A stretch of DNA of 64,000 nucleotides from Flavobacteriales bacterium (GTDB taxonomy: Bacteria; Bacteroidota; Bacteroidia; NS11-12g; UBA9320), in assembly GCA_020635435.1 (NCBI GenBank), contig JACJZU010000003.1, positions 248,001 to 312,000 of the forward strand, given 5' to 3'. The notes beneath the pieces are model-generated. The model made no database searches, was not told the origin of the DNA, and saw nothing but the letters and a program-made list of their open reading frames with translations. How positions within the stretch are numbered: position 1 is the stretch's first letter; every line of letters begins with the position of its first letter. The translations under genes and the position numbers were made by a program. Below are positions 53,322-61,740 of the stretch, piece after piece.

Positions 53322-54866
53322 TCATGACCGAAAACTACCGACCGACGGATCCCCTTCATCTTCCTCCAGACAGGTTTTCCAGAATTTCGGTTGAACCATC
53401 ACGGTAGCTTCGCGTTCCACTCTAACTTGTCCGGTTTCGGCACCCTTGAATTTGCGAACGAATTTGCGGCGTGTATGTATAACTGCTGCCAGTTGTTCAT
53501 TTCGGGCCTTACTGTACCATGCCGCAAGGGAAGCCGCGAATTCCAATATGTGTTCGGGTACATTTTGGGCTCGGTTCAATCGGATCACTACATGTGCCCC
53601 TGAAAGTTCACGAACGTGTAACCAGATATCTTCTTTTCGGGCCTCTCGCAGAATTTGCTCGTTTTGTTTGCTGTTACCACCTACCCGGATCTCATATCCC
53701 TGATATAGGATCGTGCGGTTCGAGGAGCTACCGCTTGCACTATCCTTTTTGGAATGGGTCGCATTGCGCAGCCTACTCAGAGCCCTATAGTCCGACGCCG
53801 ATTCCAGCTCTTCCATTGAGCGCTTCAATTGTTCGATCTCAGTCCTGAGATTCTCTTTGCGACTCAGTAATTCGTTGATCTCCCTATGTTCTTGTTTGGC
53901 CTTTCGGTAAAGACGAGCTGCATTCTCCTGAATGCTCAGGCTCGATTTCAGACGTATCTGTACAGTCCTGTCATGGTAAAAATCATAACATTCCAACTCG
54001 TCTGTGGTATCTGTCCTGTGCACATTGGCCATCAAGATATCCGCTTTCTGTCTGTAACTCAAAGCGCCTTCTTTTTGCCTCAGGCTTTTTTGAAGGGAAT
54101 CGAATTTGGCCTGTTTGCGCTCCAATTCTTTGGAGATATTCCTCGAAAGCTCCTGTTGCAGGTCGTTAAAGCGCTGCTGTCGCAAATAGCTTCGTGCGAA
54201 TTCATCCAATTCGCTCAAAATGTCCGTAGGGTCTGAAGTCCATTCGATCTGTCCACTTCCCGGTTCAGATCTGGGGTAGAGCGCCAGCTCATTTTCAACA
54301 AATTGATTCCAAACCAATTCGCGGTCCTTCGAATGGAAGAATGTGCTCAACTTCAGCTTGTTCTTCTGTGATTCATTGAGAAACTTCAGTTTTTCAGATA
54401 GATCATCGGGGGCCAGATCATTTAAGAAATGCTCCGAGATCTCAATCGGTTTGATGCTGAATTCCTGATCCGCTTCAAATCGGGTAGTTGGGAAGATGCC
54501 GGCCAGAACTTGATCTTCAGTAAAAACAACTTTGCTATTCCTGCCAAAGTGAAGAAAATGCAGTTGAAAATTATCGGTAAATACGAAGCTGTAACTGCGG
54601 TCGTATCGATGAGGTTCAACACGCATGAGAACCGCCCCGTGCACAGGGCGGAACTGTGGCACTTTATTGCCACCGGGTTGCTGAGAAGAGTCGGATAGAA
54701 GCCAGTAGGCACGACCACGATAGAAGACCAGATGCAGGACTATGGAATTGAACTCAAGCCACAGATCATTCTTGGAGCTGGAGTAGATGCGGTTCAATGT
54801 CTGACCGCTTAAACGTTCATTCAGCGCTTTTGCAAGGATCTCCAGCCTGAATGCCTGTTCAAGCAT
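53322..54866 (-). CDS. rqcH: NFACT protein RqcH (ribosome quality control)
   Basis: A 514-residue NFACT-family protein that recruits tRNA-Ala to stalled 50S subunits to add alanine tails. The NFACT-N domain (about 1-170) has the Asp-Arg pair DR89-90 in EPHRYDRSYS, at the place of the catalytic DR of RqcH; a long coiled coil spans about 220-370 and NFACT-R follows with GGNSKQNEQILREARKEDIWLHVRELSGAHVVI. It is shorter than the Bacillus protein, as in other Bacteroidota. It starts 2 bp after the map stop. Confidence 0.88.
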   Translation of the reverse strand: MLEQAFRLEILAKALNERLSGQTLNRIYSSSKNDLWLEFNSIVLHLVFYRGRAYWLLSDSSQQPGGNKVPQFRPVHGAVLMRVEPHRYDRSYSFVFTDNFQLHFLHFGRNSKVVFTEDQVLAGIFPTTRFEADQEFSIKPIEISEHFLNDLAPDDLSEKLKFLNESQKNKLKLSTFFHSKDRELVWNQFVENELALYPRSEPGSGQIEWTSDPTDILSELDEFARSYLRQQRFNDLQQELSRNISKELERKQAKFDSLQKSLRQKEGALSYRQKADILMANVHRTDTTDELECYDFYHDRTVQIRLKSSLSIQENAARLYRKAKQEHREINELLSRKENLRTEIEQLKRSMEELESASDYRALSRLRNATHSKKDSASGSSSNRTILYQGYEIRVGGNSKQNEQILREARKEDIWLHVRELSGAHVVIRLNRAQNVPEHILEFAASLAAWYSKARNEQLAAVIHTRRKFVRKFKGAETGQVRVEREATVMVQPKFWKTCLEEDEGDPSVGSFRS

Positions 54867-54868
54867 AC

Positions 54869-55633
54869 TCAGAAATCCCCGTAAACATCCGTCAGAGCCT
54901 CAAAACCAGTCTCGGTGATCAGGATGGTGTGTTCAAACTGTGCACTCAATTTGCCATCTATGGTCCTGGCTGTCCAACCGTCCGATTGATCCACTTTAGC
55001 CCGGGCTTTTCCTTGATTGATCATTGGCTCGATCGTGAATATCATGCCCGGCCGCATGCGTTTTCCGCTATTCTTGGGTGCAATATGGGCCACCTCAGGC
55101 TCTTCATGAAACTTCAGACCAACACCATGCCCGCAAAATTCGTAAACCACACTGTAGCCCTTATTGTGAGCGAATTCGGAAATGGCATAACCTATATTCC
55201 CAAATCGGTTGCCGGGGTAACATTCTTTCATACCGATGCGAAGGCACTCCTTTGTTACATCTATCAATTCCTTTGCTTCATCGGTAACCGTGCCGATCTC
55301 GTACATTTTGCATGTATCCCCGTAATATCCATTCAATACGGTTGTTACGTCTATGTTCAGGATGTCTCCGTCTTTCAGAACATACGGACCCGGTACACCA
55401 TGACAGATCACATCATTCGGAGAGGTGCATATAGCCCCCTTGAAGCCGTTGTAGCCAAGAGTAGCCGATACAGCTCCATGCTCCTTCATAAACTCAAGGG
55501 CTTTATCATTTATAAATTGGGTTGTGTTGCCCGGAACAGCAAATTGTTCCAGGTATTTCAGGCATTTACCTGCCAGTTGGGCACTTTTGCGGATCCCCTG
55601 AATTTCTTTTAGAGTCTTAATTTTTATGGCCAT
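54869..55633 (-). CDS. map: Methionine aminopeptidase, type I
   Basis: A 254-residue metalloprotease that removes initiator methionine. It has ICTSPNDVICHGVPGPYVLKDGDILNIDVTTVLNGYYGD, holding the first metal-binding Asp residues, CGHGVGLKFHEEPEVAH (His), FTIEPMIN (Glu) and the final EHTILITETGFEALT (Glu). ATG at 55633 gives the standard start MAIKIKTLKEIQGIRKSAQLA. A good promoter (TTG, 17 bp, TAACTTTG) lies just upstream. rqcH follows. Confidence 0.97.
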   Translation of the reverse strand: MAIKIKTLKEIQGIRKSAQLAGKCLKYLEQFAVPGNTTQFINDKALEFMKEHGAVSATLGYNGFKGAICTSPNDVICHGVPGPYVLKDGDILNIDVTTVLNGYYGDTCKMYEIGTVTDEAKELIDVTKECLRIGMKECYPGNRFGNIGYAISEFAHNKGYSVVYEFCGHGVGLKFHEEPEVAHIAPKNSGKRMRPGMIFTIEPMINQGKARAKVDQSDGWTARTIDGKLSAQFEHTILITETGFEALTDVYGDF

Positions 55634-55648
55634 AGTCCAACAAGGCGG

Positions 55649-55676
55649 CAAAGTTATGATAAATGTAGAAGGCCAA
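55649..55676 (-). promoter_or_regulatory. Promoter of the map-rqcH operon
   Basis: On the minus strand, TTGG (from 55676) and TAACTTTG (55656-55649) are separated so that 17 bp lie between TTG and the -7 box. Both match the Bacteroidota housekeeping consensus. The leader would be about 10 bases. Confidence 0.6.
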
Positions 55677-55689
55677 TAGCCAAAGCTTC

Positions 55690-56469
55690 CTAACCTTGCT
55701 CGATTCGATACCTTTCGGCATCGTTCAGGGCAGAGAGGTAATTGCGAAAAGTGTCAATTCGCTCAGCTTGAAGTACCTCCGTAAACACGATTTCCGTTGC
55801 TTTGTGAAACTGCAGTAATTCGCCATCCGGTGCAAATACGGAACTATGTCCGGAATGGACGATGCCGTTTCCATCTGCGCCTACGCGATTCACTGCGAAT
55901 ACAAAGGCTTGATTCTCAATTGCCCGGGCAGGTAACAGGTGGTCCCAGTGATGAATTCTGCGGTCGGGCCAGTTCGCCACGAAGATGAGCAGGTCAAAGG
56001 GCGGTTTATCGTTGGCACACCATACTGGAAATCGAAGATCGTAGCACACCATAGGTCGTATACGCCATCCCCTGAATTCGATCTCCACCCGCTCAGTTCC
56101 CGGAGTGTATACTTTGTCTTCACCCGCGAGGGAGAACAAGTGTTTCTTATCGTAGGTGAAGTAACTCGAATCGGGATTTACCCAATGGAATCGATTGAAG
56201 TAACCGCGCTCGGATCCCACAACGTAGGAACCGCAAATGGCTGCATTCCTTCTGGCGGCTTGTTCCTTCATCCATTCCAAGGTCCTGCCTTGTTGGGGTT
56301 CTGCGAGTTTTTTCGCTTCCATACTGAATCCCGAATTGAACATTTCGGGAAGTACGATCACATCTGTAGGTTCAGCTGTTTCCAGAACCTGAGCCAAGTG
56401 GCTCAGGTTGGCTTCCTTATTTTCCCAATAAATGGAGAATTGTATGCCGGTGACCCTCAGATCTTGCAT
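55690..56469 (-). CDS. Omega-amidase-like carbon-nitrogen hydrolase (YafV type)
   Basis: A 259-residue nitrilase-superfamily amidase. The Glu-Lys-Cys triad is Glu42 (VLPEMFNSGF), Lys109 (YDKKHLF) and Cys142 (RPMVCYDLRFPVWC). The YafV/omega-amidase group hydrolyses alpha-ketoglutaramate, the product of glutamine transamination. Its start overlaps the end of the aminotransferase gene by 13 bp, pairing the two steps; this matches the known glutamine transaminase-omega-amidase route of methionine salvage. Confidence 0.9.
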   Translation of the reverse strand: MQDLRVTGIQFSIYWENKEANLSHLAQVLETAEPTDVIVLPEMFNSGFSMEAKKLAEPQQGRTLEWMKEQAARRNAAICGSYVVGSERGYFNRFHWVNPDSSYFTYDKKHLFSLAGEDKVYTPGTERVEIEFRGWRIRPMVCYDLRFPVWCANDKPPFDLLIFVANWPDRRIHHWDHLLPARAIENQAFVFAVNRVGADGNGIVHSGHSSVFAPDGELLQFHKATEIVFTEVLQAERIDTFRNYLSALNDAERYRIEQG

Positions 56470-57611
56470 AAGATCTCTGCAGCTTTAAGGAGGGTCTCAT
56501 CGTCCTTGGCGAAACAGAATCGAAGAATGTGCTCATCTCTGCGACTGAGGTAGAAAACCGAAATGGGGATAGAGGCGATCTGGTATTTTACGGTTAATTC
56601 CTTCGCAAAATCAGTGTCTTTCATGTCACTGATCTTGTCGTATTTCAAAAGTTGGAAATAACTGCCCTTACAGGGAAGGACCTCGAATCGGGAGCTTTTG
56701 AGGGCATCAGCGAATAAGTCGCGCTTATGTTGATAGAAAGCTGCAAGCTCGTGGTATAGAGCTTTGTTATCAAGGATTCGGGCGTAGGCATATTGACTCG
56801 GAGTATGCGCACTAAAGGCCATGAACTGATATACTTTGCGGAATTCGCGCATCAATTTTTCCGGCCCTACCACATAGCCCAATTTCCATCCGGTCGTATG
56901 ATATGTTTTGCCAAACGAGGATACGATCAAGCTCCGTTTTGCCAGCTCAGGGTATTTAGCCATGCTTTCATGAGGGAGTCCGTCGAACACGATATGTTCA
57001 TAAACCTCGTCACTGAGGATGATGATGTCGTTCCCATCTACTATTCGGGCGAGTTGTTTGATGCCTTCGGCGTCCAGTAAGGTCCCGGTTGGGTTGTGCG
57101 GGCTATTGAGGATGATCATCCTTGTGCGGAAATTGATCACCTTCTTAAATTCATTCCAATCGATGCGAAAGTCTGGATAGCTCAATTCGATACGGATAGG
57201 GCGTCCGCCGTTCAATTCAATCGCAGGAACATAGCTGTCGTAAGCGGGTTCTATGATCACAACCTCATCACCTTCCCGAACTAGCGCTGTAATGGCGGCA
57301 TAAATGCCCATAGTGCCTCCGGGTACCACAGTGATCTCCTTTTCAGCATCATAGGTCGCCCCGTAAAGTTCCCGTGTTTTCTCGGCGAGCTTTTCGCGTA
57401 ATACCGGAACCCCGGCCATTGGTGCATATTGATTTTGACCGGCCAACATCGCTTCATGTACATATTCGATCAATTCCGGTGGACACGGAAAATTGGGGAA
57501 GCCCTGACTTAGGTTGAGCGCATTATGCTGGTTGGCCAGCGCACTCATTGTCGTAAAGATCGAGGCGCCCTGCTTAGGCAATTTGGAAGATATCTCTAAT
57601 GGGAAACGCAT
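56457..57611 (-). CDS. ybdL: Methionine/glutamine aminotransferase (YbdL type)
   Basis: A 384-residue PLP aminotransferase of class I. LNLSQGFPNFPCPPELIEYVHEAM, VPGGTMGIYAAI, LNSPHNPTGT, LSDEVYEHIVFDG and SFGKTYHTTGWKLGYVVG (with the PLP Lys of SFGKT) match YbdL-like enzymes, which prefer methionine and aromatic amino acids. ATG at 57611 (MRFPLEIS) is chosen over a start seven codons earlier. Overlap with the omega-amidase gene implies that the ketoglutaramate made from glutamine is removed, pulling regeneration of methionine from its keto acid. Confidence 0.92.
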   Translation of the reverse strand: MRFPLEISSKLPKQGASIFTTMSALANQHNALNLSQGFPNFPCPPELIEYVHEAMLAGQNQYAPMAGVPVLREKLAEKTRELYGATYDAEKEITVVPGGTMGIYAAITALVREGDEVVIIEPAYDSYVPAIELNGGRPIRIELSYPDFRIDWNEFKKVINFRTRMIILNSPHNPTGTLLDAEGIKQLARIVDGNDIIILSDEVYEHIVFDGLPHESMAKYPELAKRSLIVSSFGKTYHTTGWKLGYVVGPEKLMREFRKVYQFMAFSAHTPSQYAYARILDNKALYHELAAFYQHKRDLFADALKSSRFEVLPCKGSYFQLLKYDKISDMKDTDFAKELTVKYQIASIPISVFYLSRRDEHILRFCFAKDDETLLKAAEILCKI

Positions 57612-57725
57612 GTGGTTGGTTCGGCAGTTCAAATAAAAAGATAGAAACGCGAAGAAAGAACTTGTTTCAGAACGTAGTTTTTTATTATTTATGCATTAAT
57701 AATTTTTAAAAAATTTGTTCGTCAT

Positions 57726-58328
57726 ATGAAAAAGCTTCCAATCCTATTATTAAGTATTACCATTCTGCTGCTAGGTGCGCAATCTGCGTGCGACATGACC
57801 GAGGAGTGCTCAGGTGAGGAGTGTGCTAATGGTACCTGGAATCAGGACAATTGCGAGTGCACTTGTTCAGATGGTTGGGAGGGAACGAACTGCGATAAAC
57901 GTGAACTGCCCAATGTGATCAGTTCCGAGATCGCCTACCAATCTACAAAACAATCATACTCCACCGACGATATGCATGTTCGTTTCGTACGGAATCCGGG
58001 AGGTTTGGATACAGTTATCATCGATAGTGAAGTTTCCCCGAACAATTGGCTATACGTTTTCCTCGCCGACCGCAACATCTCACGTATTGAGAACAAAACC
58101 TTTCCGGTGGTAGGTAATGTAACTGCCGGCACCGCCTGGGTACAGCATTACAACCAGTCGCAAACCGAAGATCATTTCGTTCCGGATGCTTTGCAAAGCT
58201 CAGGCGAATTGATCATTGATGCCCTTGATTTTGAGCAACAATTCATTCGCATTCGATTCAATGCGAACTTGAAAACACCTCCCGAAACCGCTGTTTGCAC
58301 GAGCGGAGTCATCAACTACGTTAAGTGA
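57726..58328 (+). CDS. EGF-like lipoprotein
   Basis: A 200-residue lipoprotein with lipobox LGAQSAC (Cys at 22). Residues 27-55 contain six cysteines in an EGF-like pattern (C-x4-C-x3-C...CECTCSDGWEGTNC), followed by a beta-rich domain (about 60-200). EGF-like domains are rare in bacteria but recur in Bacteroidota surface proteins. The upstream region is AT-rich (57640-57720) and probably carries the promoter. The gene converges with htpG. Function unknown. Confidence 0.75.
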   Translation: MKKLPILLLSITILLLGAQSACDMTEECSGEECANGTWNQDNCECTCSDGWEGTNCDKRELPNVISSEIAYQSTKQSYSTDDMHVRFVRNPGGLDTVIIDSEVSPNNWLYVFLADRNISRIENKTFPVVGNVTAGTAWVQHYNQSQTEDHFVPDALQSSGELIIDALDFEQQFIRIRFNANLKTPPETAVCTSGVINYVK

Positions 58329-58331
58329 GCA

Positions 58332-58366
58332 AATACCCTAATCCCGGTTTTGAGAGTGCGGGTATT
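58332..58366. terminator. Hairpin between convergent EGF-like and htpG genes
   Basis: AATACCC (58332-58338) and GGGTATT (58360-58366) form a perfect 7 bp stem with a 21-base loop, with GCA/TGC-like flanks able to extend it. The right arm reaches into the htpG stop codon. It is a possible terminator for the lipoprotein gene. Confidence 0.4.
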
Positions 58367-60185
58367 AATTGCTTTTAAGTCTTTCGAAACTTTCCTTCAC
58401 AAAAGAAGTAAGCGCTTCGCCCTCGAGTAAATTCTGACCGAGTAGGGCCAGATTCAGCGATTGTCGCAATAATCCGGCTTGCTCATCCGCATTCTCCGTT
58501 TTCAAGAATTGCTGTGCAAGTGGATGATTTGTATTTACAGTAACCTTAAATCGCTCTTTCATTTCACCGAACATGGTCATCCCACCAAAACGCTGCATCT
58601 CATGCATCCTTCGCTGCCATTCCGGACGGATCACATTTACAAATTGATCGTTGGCCGTTAAGTTGACCGCTTCGAATTCATATTGCTCTTCGTTGGGGAA
58701 TACATTCAAAAAAGCCTCTTTCAATTTTCCGATCTCATCCTCTGTAAGCGCACTTTTCTCCTCAGTTCCCTTATCGATGAGCTTGTCAATTGTATCCGCG
58801 TCTACACGTTTAAATTGCACTTTGTCCAACTTGCTTTCAAGTGTTTGAATGAAATGCTGATCGATCATGTCCGGTAATACGAGCACGTCGTAGCCCTTAC
58901 CCTTTGCAGAATCGATGTAACTGTGAAGTCGCTCTTTGTCGTGTGTGTACAATACGATCTTTCGGCCTTCCTTATCGGTTTGTTCCGTTTCGATGGCCTT
59001 GGTGTAATCGTCGATCAGGAAGTATTTGTCCTCGGTATTCTTCAGCAGGCAGAACTTCTCGGCGCGCTCGTAGAACTTCTCATCACTGATCATTCCGTAT
59101 TTAACGAATATGCCTATGTCATTCCATTTCATTTCGAAGTCCTTTCTGTCCTTCTTGAACAGTTCTGCGAGCTTGTCGCTCACCTTCTTACTGATATGGC
59201 CTGTGATCTTCTTGACATTTGCATCGGATTGAAGTGCGCTGCGCGAAACGTTGAGCGGTATATCCGGTGAATCGATCACACCGTGCAGAAGCATGAGGTA
59301 TTCCGGAACGATATCTTCTACATTGTCGGTAACGAATACCTGATTCGAATACAGTTGGATCTTGTTCCGATTTGGATCGATATCTCTTTTCAGTTTGGGG
59401 AAATACAGAATTCCAGTGAGGTTGAAAGGGTAATCCACATTGAGATGAATCCAGAACAACGGATCTTCCGCAAGCGGATAGAGTTCACGGTAAAAATCGA
59501 GGTAGTCCTCATCCTTCAGGTCAGAAGGCGCTTTTTTCCATGCAGGTTGTGTATTGTTGATCGTTTTGCCATCAAATTCGATCTCGATCGGGAGGAATTT
59601 GCAATACTTAGTGAGCAAATTACTGATCCGGTAGTTTTCAAGAAACTCTGCCGAATCTTCATTGATGTGTAGAATGATGTCCGTGCCACGACTCTTTCGT
59701 TTTCCCTTCTTGATCTTGAAATCGGTAGTACCCTGACATTCCCATATGGCCGGCTCCGTTCCTTCTGCATAGCTCCTGGTGTGGATCTCAACCTTATCGG
59801 CTACCATGAAACTGGAGTAAAAACCGAGTCCGAAATGGCCTATGATGTTCGCACTTTCCTTGTCGTCCTTGAACTTCTCCACAAACTCCTCCGCACCTGA
59901 GAACGCGATCTGATTGATGTATTTGTCGATCTCTTCGGCAGTCATCCCGATGCCCCGGTCGCTCACCGTAAGCGTTTTCTTATCCTTATCCAGTTTGATG
60001 GTGATCTTCAGATCTTTGAGATCGCCCACTTTTTCTCCCTTTGCAGCGAGCACCTTGAGTTTGTTGGTTGCATCTACAGCGTTCGAAACCAATTCCCGCA
60101 AGAAGATCTCGTGATCCGTGTACAGGAATTTCTTGATGATCGGGAAAATATTCTCCGTGTTGACTGATACTTTACCGGTTTGCAT
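58365..60185 (-). CDS. htpG: Chaperone HtpG (Hsp90)
   Basis: A 606-residue Hsp90. The N-terminal ATPase starts GKVSVNTENIFPIIKKFLYTDHEIFLRELVSNAVDA (with the ATP-binding Glu and Asn), then VSDRGIGMTAEEI and GHFGLGFYSSFMVADKVEI; the middle domain includes YFPKLKRDIDPNRNKIQLYSNQVFVTDNVEDIVPEYL and LNVSRSALQSDANV. It folds or remodels client proteins in the cytoplasm. A perfect inverted repeat lies 88 bp upstream and may be an operator. It converges with the EGF-like lipoprotein gene. Confidence 0.97.
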   Translation of the reverse strand: MQTGKVSVNTENIFPIIKKFLYTDHEIFLRELVSNAVDATNKLKVLAAKGEKVGDLKDLKITIKLDKDKKTLTVSDRGIGMTAEEIDKYINQIAFSGAEEFVEKFKDDKESANIIGHFGLGFYSSFMVADKVEIHTRSYAEGTEPAIWECQGTTDFKIKKGKRKSRGTDIILHINEDSAEFLENYRISNLLTKYCKFLPIEIEFDGKTINNTQPAWKKAPSDLKDEDYLDFYRELYPLAEDPLFWIHLNVDYPFNLTGILYFPKLKRDIDPNRNKIQLYSNQVFVTDNVEDIVPEYLMLLHGVIDSPDIPLNVSRSALQSDANVKKITGHISKKVSDKLAELFKKDRKDFEMKWNDIGIFVKYGMISDEKFYERAEKFCLLKNTEDKYFLIDDYTKAIETEQTDKEGRKIVLYTHDKERLHSYIDSAKGKGYDVLVLPDMIDQHFIQTLESKLDKVQFKRVDADTIDKLIDKGTEEKSALTEDEIGKLKEAFLNVFPNEEQYEFEAVNLTANDQFVNVIRPEWQRRMHEMQRFGGMTMFGEMKERFKVTVNTNHPLAQQFLKTENADEQAGLLRQSLNLALLGQNLLEGEALTSFVKESFERLKSN

Positions 60186-60272
60186 AATCTTTAAGTTTTA
60201 ACGTGTAATTAGAATCCGCTCCCGATCTTCAAATAATCGACCATTCCGAAAAACACGGTATGGACTGACTAT

Positions 60273-60291
60273 CTGTCAGCGTTTCTGACAG
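60273..60291 (-). promoter_or_regulatory. Inverted repeat CTGTCAG-N5-CTGACAG upstream of htpG
   Basis: CTGTCAG (60273-60279) and CTGACAG (60285-60291) are perfect 7 bp arms around CGTTT, centred about 97 bp before the htpG ATG. The position and symmetry fit a repressor-binding operator for heat-shock control. It does not match CIRCE (TTAGCACTC-N9-GAGTGCTAA). On the plus strand it is followed by AACCGTTTTT, so a terminator for phoH read from the other side is not excluded, though phoH runs on the minus strand. Confidence 0.45.
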
Positions 60292-60388
60292 AACCGTTTT
60301 TCAATGGTTTGTAGGACTATATCCGAAAAAACGGGCTATCGCGATATTCCAAAAATCACGAAGCGTTCCCGAAAAGAGAGAGGGAAAA

Positions 60389-61723
60389 CTACAACAATTC
60401 GTTGGCCAGATTGGCCAGTTCGCTTCGTTCACCTTTTTCCATGGTGATGTGACAGAACAAGGGGTGACTTTTTACCTTATCAATGATGTAGGACAACCCA
60501 TTACTTTCGGCATCCAGGTAGGGCGTGTCGATCTGATTGATGTCACCTGTGAAAACGATCTTGGTGTTCTCTCCCGCCCGGGAAATGATGGTTTTCACTT
60601 CATGAGGTGTCAAATTTTGGGCTTCATCAACAATGAAAAATATGTTCGTCAGAGTTCTGCCCCGAATAAAGGCAAGTGGTGCCACGGAGATCTTATCATT
60701 GGCTACCAGATCGTCGATGCGCTGATATTCTTTATCGCCTTGACTGAACTGACTTTTTATATAGCGAAGGTTGTCCCAAATGGGCTGCATGTAGGGGTCT
60801 ACCTTGTCTTTCACGTCACCCGGCAAATAGCCCAGATCCTTGTTGGATAGCGGAACTATAGGACGCGTAACAAAGATCTGATGGAACATGGATCGCTGCT
60901 CCAAAGCACATGCTATGGCCAATAGGGTTTTTCCGGACCCGGCAATACCGCGAATAGTGATCAACTTGATATCCGGATTCAAAAGTGCATCCATGGCAAA
61001 GGCCTGCTCGGAATTTCGGGGCTTGATGCGGTAGATGGCCTTCTTGTCGACCCTTTCGATCCGCTTTTCCTGATAGTTGAACTTCGCGAGAACCGATTTC
61101 TTGCCACTTTTGAGAATGAAGAATTGATTGTCGGCGTGGTTTTTCAGTTTGAGAGGGGCCGGATCCGCAAATCCATTTTCAAATAAAGCATCGATATAGG
61201 ACGCATCAACATTTTCCAGGGTATCCTTACCGCTGAAAAGTTTGTCGAGATTCTTGATCTTTCCGGCCTCGTAATCTTCGGCATCTAAACCGAGCGATTT
61301 CGCTTTAACACGGAGGCAGATGTCCTTACTGACCAAAATGACCTTCTTGGTCCGGTGCTTCTTGCGCAACGAAAGCGCCGCAAGAATGATCTTATTGTCG
61401 TTTTTGCGATCGTCGAATTCCGAACGGATATTGGTGTCGAGATCGCTGTGCATGATCACCTTGAGCTTGCCTTTTCCCTTACCCAGAACCGGTGCCCAAT
61501 CGCTGAGCATATGATTCCGGCTGGCCTCATTCAGCAATCTAATAAAGCTTCGCGCCTCGTAACTGATCGTTGAATTCCCTTTCTTGAATCCATCCAGTTC
61601 CTCCAGTACCTGAATGGGTATGGCCACGTCGTTGTCTTCAAAATTGTTGACCGCTTCATGTTCATGAAGGATGACTGAGGTGTCAAGAACGTATATCTTC
61701 TTCTGAGAGCTAGCTTTTGCCAT
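60389..61723 (-). CDS. PhoH-family ATPase with PIN domain
   Basis: A 444-residue PIN-PhoH protein (PhoH2-like). The PIN nuclease domain (about 8-150) has YVLDTSVILHE, PIQVLEELDGFKKG and VSKDICLRVKAKSLG with conserved Asp residues; the PhoH domain (about 240-440) has ITIRGIAGSGKTLLAIA (Walker A), TRPIVPLSNKDLGYLPGD, IFFIVDEAQNLTPHEVK (Walker B) and VFTGDINQID. It may unwind and cleave RNA. It starts 17 bp after the stop of the phosphate symporter gene, so both may belong to one phosphate-controlled unit. Confidence 0.95.
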   Translation of the reverse strand: MAKASSQKKIYVLDTSVILHEHEAVNNFEDNDVAIPIQVLEELDGFKKGNSTISYEARSFIRLLNEASRNHMLSDWAPVLGKGKGKLKVIMHSDLDTNIRSEFDDRKNDNKIILAALSLRKKHRTKKVILVSKDICLRVKAKSLGLDAEDYEAGKIKNLDKLFSGKDTLENVDASYIDALFENGFADPAPLKLKNHADNQFFILKSGKKSVLAKFNYQEKRIERVDKKAIYRIKPRNSEQAFAMDALLNPDIKLITIRGIAGSGKTLLAIACALEQRSMFHQIFVTRPIVPLSNKDLGYLPGDVKDKVDPYMQPIWDNLRYIKSQFSQGDKEYQRIDDLVANDKISVAPLAFIRGRTLTNIFFIVDEAQNLTPHEVKTIISRAGENTKIVFTGDINQIDTPYLDAESNGLSYIIDKVKSHPLFCHITMEKGERSELANLANELL

Positions 61724-61740
61724 GGAATGCTTACTTGATA

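Noticed and set aside
60273..60291. CIRCE element
   Set aside because: The repeat CTGTCAG-N5-CTGACAG does not match TTAGCACTC-N9-GAGTGCTAA in arm sequence or spacing.
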